A stretch of DNA of 64,000 nucleotides from Hyphomicrobium sp. 12-62-95. GTDB taxonomy: Bacteria; Pseudomonadota; Alphaproteobacteria; Rhizobiales; Hyphomicrobiaceae. Both the position numbers and the translations under genes were made by a program. The notes below the pieces were generated by a model. The model did no database searches and was not told the DNA's origin. It was given only the letters and a program-made list of their open reading frames with translations. The stretch covers positions 124,001 to 188,000 of the forward strand of contig NCCZ01000012.1 of assembly GCA_002279935.1 (NCBI GenBank). The letters run 5' to 3'. Positions 60,695 through 64,000 of the stretch are shown here, one piece after another (the first letter of the stretch is position 1; every line of letters starts with the position of its first letter).

Positions 60695-62113
60695 ATGATC
60701 GACGTCATCAACCCGGCGACGGAAAAGGCTTTCACCGCAATCCCGCAGGGGACTACGGAGGATGTCGATCGCGCGGTAGAAAACGCGAAAACGGCGCTGG
60801 CCGGTGCATGGCGCGGCACAACCGGCAAGGAGCGCGCAATGTTCCTGCGCGCAATCGCCGAAAAGATCGAAACTGAAAAGCAGACCCTTGCGGAGCTGGA
60901 GGTGCGCGACAACGGCAAGCCGCTTCCGGAAGCCTTAGGCGACGTATCCGACGCCGCCTATTGCTTCAATCTATACGCCACCTACGCGGAAGATCTCGAT
61001 CGCCGGCAGGGCGAAATCATCGCCGTTCCCGATGCTCGGTTCGAAACGCGCCTAACGTATATGCCGTCCGGTGTGGCGGGGTTGATCGTACCGTGGAACT
61101 ATCCACTCCTCATGGCCGCATGGAAGGTCGCGCCTGCGATTGCGGCCGGTTGCACGATGGTTCTAAAGCCCTCCGAATTCACCTCACTGACGGCGCTGGA
61201 ATTGGCGCGCATCGCGCAGGACGCGGGGCTGCCCAAAGGTGTGCTCAATGTCGTGACAGGCTATGGGAGCGAAGCAGGCGCGCGGCTCGCCGCCCATCCC
61301 GGCGTGCGCAAGCTCGCTTTCACCGGCTCTGTAGCGACGGGGGTCAACGTTGCTGTGGCCGCGGCGCGCGATATCAAGAGCGTGAGCCTGGAGCTTGGCG
61401 GCAAATCTCCCATCATCGTGTTCGACGATGCCGATCTCGAGCAGGTCGTCGAGTGGGTGATGTTTGGGATTTTCTGGAACCAGGGCCAAGTATGCAGCGC
61501 GACCTCGCGCCTGATCGTGCAACGGTCGTTGGCCCCACGCCTGATCGAGCGGCTTGTCGCCGAAGCCGCCAAAATCACCATCGGTGACGGCATGGGCGCC
61601 GGCGTGCTGCTCGGGCCGTTGGTCAGCAAACCGCAATACGACAAAGTGGTCGGCTATATCGCTGAGGGCCAACGCGAAGCAAAACTGGTCTGCGGCGGGA
61701 AGCGGCCCCCTGGATTCGATGCCGGCTATTTCATCGAACCCACCATTTTCGTGGACGTGCCGCCGCAAGCCCGGATCTGGAAAGAAGAGATTTTCGGACC
61801 CGTCCTGTCCGTCGCGGCGTTCGACACCGAAGCCGAGGCGCTGCACCTGGCCAACGACACCGAATTCGGTCTCGCGGCGGCCGTCATGTCCTCAGATCTC
61901 GACCGGGCCGAGCGCGTGGCGGGACAGTTGGAGGCCGGCGTGGTGTGGATCAACTGCTCCCAGCCCAATTTCCTGGAGCCGCCTTGGGGTGGCATCAAGA
62001 AGAGCGGCGTTGGCCGCGAATTGGGTCTGTGGGGTCTCAACAACTTTCTCGAACCCAAGCAGACCACGCGTTACACGTCGTCCGAACCGTGGGGCTGGTA
62101 TCTCAAGCCGTGA
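60695..62113 (+). CDS. Aldehyde dehydrogenase, betaine/aminoaldehyde (ALDH10-like) type
   Basis: A 472-aa NAD(P)-dependent ALDH. VPWNYPLLMAAWKVAPAIA and FTGSVATGV form the coenzyme site, with Glu233 in LELGGKSP and the nucleophile Cys267 in GQVCSATSRL. The C-terminus NCSQPNFLEPPWGGIKKSG with the final EPWGWYLKP closely resembles plant-type ALDH10 enzymes, which oxidise betaine aldehyde, 4-trimethylaminobutyraldehyde and other aminoaldehydes. It is probably the terminal step of the cluster, oxidising an aldehyde released by the PLP enzyme. ATG 60695 is used. Confidence 0.92.
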   Translation: MIDVINPATEKAFTAIPQGTTEDVDRAVENAKTALAGAWRGTTGKERAMFLRAIAEKIETEKQTLAELEVRDNGKPLPEALGDVSDAAYCFNLYATYAEDLDRRQGEIIAVPDARFETRLTYMPSGVAGLIVPWNYPLLMAAWKVAPAIAAGCTMVLKPSEFTSLTALELARIAQDAGLPKGVLNVVTGYGSEAGARLAAHPGVRKLAFTGSVATGVNVAVAAARDIKSVSLELGGKSPIIVFDDADLEQVVEWVMFGIFWNQGQVCSATSRLIVQRSLAPRLIERLVAEAAKITIGDGMGAGVLLGPLVSKPQYDKVVGYIAEGQREAKLVCGGKRPPGFDAGYFIEPTIFVDVPPQARIWKEEIFGPVLSVAAFDTEAEALHLANDTEFGLAAAVMSSDLDRAERVAGQLEAGVVWINCSQPNFLEPPWGGIKKSGVGRELGLWGLNNFLEPKQTTRYTSSEPWGWYLKP

Positions 62114-62263
62114 TCGGCCACGCGGCAAAGACGCGATCAAGTGGTCTCGTCGGCCCAGACAAAATAAAGTTATGCCGCACGTCCCCATAACACCCACGTC
62201 GCTCGGCGCGGTGCCGATGCTGGCGCGTGCGCGGCGTTCAATCCCTGAGGCTATGGATTGGCG

Positions 62264-62599
62264 TCAGTTGGCTTTTGCGGCCGGTTCTGTCGGGGTTGCT
62301 TCAGCGTCAACCGAGTCCTTGTCGAGCTGCTTTGGCTCGGTCACCGTTCGTGTCTTGTATCTTTCTATGGCCACGCGGGCCCGTTCGCCATCAGAGTTCC
62401 AGCGATCATAGCGCGACTCGGCTGGCCAACGGGTGATGGTCTGAACGGCCTTGTTCGTATCTGTTGCGTCCGCTACGCCGGCCGTGATCGTGTCGGCACG
62501 GTCCAGATACTGGCGACAGCCAGACAAGCTGAAGGCTGCCATCGCCAGCAAGAGAGATGCTGCTGCCGTGCGCGAAGACGGGCTATTTTGAAATATCAT
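62264..62599 (-). CDS. Tad/Flp pilus-locus small lipoprotein
   Basis: A 111-aa lipoprotein with lipobox LSGC near residue 28 (AAASLLLAMAAFSLSGC), then YLDRADTITAGVADATDTNK, ITRWPAESRYDRWN and ERARVAIERYKTRTV. I recall similar DRxDxI...WPxxSxxRxxxxNGE-type lipoproteins in Hyphomicrobiales pilus (cpa) loci next to cpaC. Its start overlaps the cpaC 3' end by 17 bp, which supports co-transcription. The role is presumably in outer-membrane secretin assembly or piloting, which is inference. Confidence 0.78.
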   Translation of the reverse strand: MIFQNSPSSRTAAASLLLAMAAFSLSGCRQYLDRADTITAGVADATDTNKAVQTITRWPAESRYDRWNSDGERARVAIERYKTRTVTEPKQLDKDSVDAEATPTEPAAKAN

Positions 62600-64000
62600 A
62601 GGTCACCTTGTCTGCGCCGGTGGTGATGATGTGTCCGAAGAGCCGGGGCTCACCTCGCCTGCGCTCTAGCTCAGTGATTTCAGCGCGTCCGTTGAGGAAG
62701 AAGTCGCGGTCATTTGAGGCCACGGGTTCATCGAGCGGTGTCTTGAGGCGCTCTCCAGGTCGGGCCGGCTTCACGAGCCGCGGGGTGACGATGATGACCA
62801 GATCGGTTTCGTCCTTCTGATACTCGGCGCTGCGGAACAGTGCCCCCAGAACGGGGACTTGTCCGATCCACGGCAGCTGCTGCTGAGATTTGCGATGGGC
62901 GTGCTGCAGGAGTCCGGCGATGGCAAGGCTTTGCCCATTCTTGAGCTCAACGGTGGTGTTGGCTCGCCGGACGATCAGGCCAGGAATTCTGACGCCGCCG
63001 ACTTCGACGGTGTTGGTCTCATCAATGTCGCTGACCTCGGGCGCGATTTTTAAATTTATCAATCCGCCATTCAGAACCGTTGGCGTGAATGCGAGAGCCA
63101 CGCCGAACTGCTTGAACTCGATAGAAATCTGATTGTTCTGAGCGCTGACAGGGAAGGGAAACTCGCCGCCGGCCAGAAAACTCGCCGTGTCACCCGATGA
63201 CGTGACGAGATTGGGCTCGGCGAGCCTGCGGGCGAGATCCCGCTGTTCCAGGGCACGGATCATGACGTCGACATCCGTGCCGCCTTCGAGCACGCGCGCG
63301 AGCAAGGTGCCAAAGGGTTCCGCGCCCGATAGCATGGCAGCCGCCTGAATGGCGCCGCCGACCGGCGGTGGAAACGCTTGCTGATTGGTGTCAAAGTTCG
63401 TGTTGTTGGAGCGGCCGCGCGTGCTGATGCCGAGTTCGCGGCTGGCAGTGCGGGACGCTTCGACAAATCGAACTTCCAGCATCACCTGCTGGGGCGAGGC
63501 AACTGTGAGGGCGTTGGTAACGGCGTCGGGTGCATAGCGCTTGGCGATGGCGACGGCCTGCTCAATCGTCGGCGCGTCGAAGACTGTACCGGTCAGTACG
63601 ATGCCGCCGTGGGCCGCACTGACCCGGATATCGGCTTCGGGAATGTTCTGCTGCAAGACTGCCCGCAGGTCATCGATGTCCGGGGTTACATCGACTTCAA
63701 TGATCTCAATCACGTGCTGCTGGTCGTCGACAATGGTGACCCGCGTGGCGCCGACCTTTTTCCCTAAGAGATAGATGGAGCGATCGGATAGCGGAACGAC
63801 GTCCGCGATTTCGTTGTCGGCCACCAAGGCCGTGCCGAAACTGCGGCCGACTTCGACAACCTGAGATTTCTTCGCAATGACCGAGGCGCGGGAAATGCTG
63901 CCGGGCTGGGTTGCGATAACGGCAGGATCGGGCTCGACTTCAATCACGCCGGCCGTGAGGACCGAGGGTGCGCAAAGGGGACCGGCCATCAGGGCGGCCA
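62583..64000 (-). CDS. cpaC: Tad/Flp pilus secretin CpaC (5' end outside window)
   Basis: An outer-membrane secretin for Flp/Tad pilus export. After the end of a signal peptide it has a pilus-secretin N-domain (KSQVVEVGRSFGTALVADNE, DRSIYLLGKKVGATRVTI), a BON-like domain (ADIRVSAAHGGIVLTGTV) and the secretin domain (PQQVMLEVRFVEASR, AEPNLVTSSGDTASFLAGGEFPFPV, IVIIVTPRLV-like LVIIVTPRLVKP). An ATG at 63989 lies within the signal peptide and the frame stays open to the window edge, so the gene probably starts beyond it. cpaB and other tad genes are expected outside. Confidence 0.93.
   Translation of the reverse strand, partial: AALMAGPLCAPSVLTAGVIEVEPDPAVIATQPGSISRASVIAKKSQVVEVGRSFGTALVADNEIADVVPLSDRSIYLLGKKVGATRVTIVDDQQHVIEIIEVDVTPDIDDLRAVLQQNIPEADIRVSAAHGGIVLTGTVFDAPTIEQAVAIAKRYAPDAVTNALTVASPQQVMLEVRFVEASRTASRELGISTRGRSNNTNFDTNQQAFPPPVGGAIQAAAMLSGAEPFGTLLARVLEGGTDVDVMIRALEQRDLARRLAEPNLVTSSGDTASFLAGGEFPFPVSAQNNQISIEFKQFGVALAFTPTVLNGGLINLKIAPEVSDIDETNTVEVGGVRIPGLIVRRANTTVELKNGQSLAIAGLLQHAHRKSQQQLPWIGQVPVLGALFRSAEYQKDETDLVIIVTPRLVKPARPGERLKTPLDEPVASNDRDFFLNGRAEITELERRRGEPRLFGHIITTGADKVTYDISK

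Overview
The window is about 64 kb of high-GC DNA. Its gene content and order fit an alphaproteobacterium of the order Hyphomicrobiales (Rhizobiales). The supporting blocks are rnd-lptC/A-lptB-rpoN-ptsN, hemC-hemD-mitofilin-hemY divergent from tsaD, rsmI-yraN-gshB, queG beside a GST and uppP, a DUF1150-Hsp20 pair, and a CpaC secretin. The genus cannot be fixed from the sequence alone. Most genes are housekeeping and nearly all are intact. Two tRNA genes are present, Thr(CGT) and Leu(CAG). I see no rRNA, CRISPR array, insertion sequence or phage.

Layout. 0-7.7 kb: two unknown ORFs with strong upstream palindromes, rsmI-yraN, an isolated Pal-like lipoprotein gene, gshB, a short AT-richer insertion with two unknown membrane-linked genes, comM/yifB and terC. 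8.0-11.8 kb: a tight three-gene operon of a VIT-domain protein ending in a PEP-CTERM-type sorting signal, an exosortase with its Cys/Arg/His triad, and an EpsI-like protein. 11.7-21.2 kb: OmpV/MipA porin-like protein, argG, secreted and membrane proteins, rlmN, a lone pqqC, tRNA-Thr and gpsA. 21.4-30.6 kb: a glutamate-synthase-like oxidoreductase, tsaD, the hem/mitofilin block, a lone HigA antitoxin and an SDR. 30.8-40.9 kb: type II phosphomannose isomerase/GDP-mannose pyrophosphorylase, creA, infC with a probable ATC start, a glycosyltransferase, a hydrolase, a tandem hairpin repeat, queG operon and uppP.

40.9-51.7 kb: ptsN, rpoN, lptB, an LptC-LptA-LptA fusion gene, an RNase D-like nuclease, tRNA-Leu, DUF1150 and hsp20 with a sigma-32-type promoter, several small secreted proteins and a cupin. 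51.8-55.8 kb: a lipid-remodelling operon (PlcP/LpxH-like phosphoesterase, btaA, btaB, GT21 glycosyltransferase) behind a candidate Pho box. It should make betaine lipid DGTS and possibly glycolipid from phospholipid-derived diacylglycerol. 56.0-62.1 kb: a catabolic-looking cluster of APH-type kinase, AraC regulator, SDR, class III PLP enzyme and ALDH10-like aldehyde dehydrogenase. 62.2-64.0 kb: the end of a Tad/Flp pilus locus (lipoprotein and cpaC), which continues beyond the window.

The best candidates for lesser-known biology are the single-substrate exosortase operon, the kinase/phospholyase-type/ALDH cluster, the LptC-LptA fusion, and the PlcP-BtaAB-GT21 operon.
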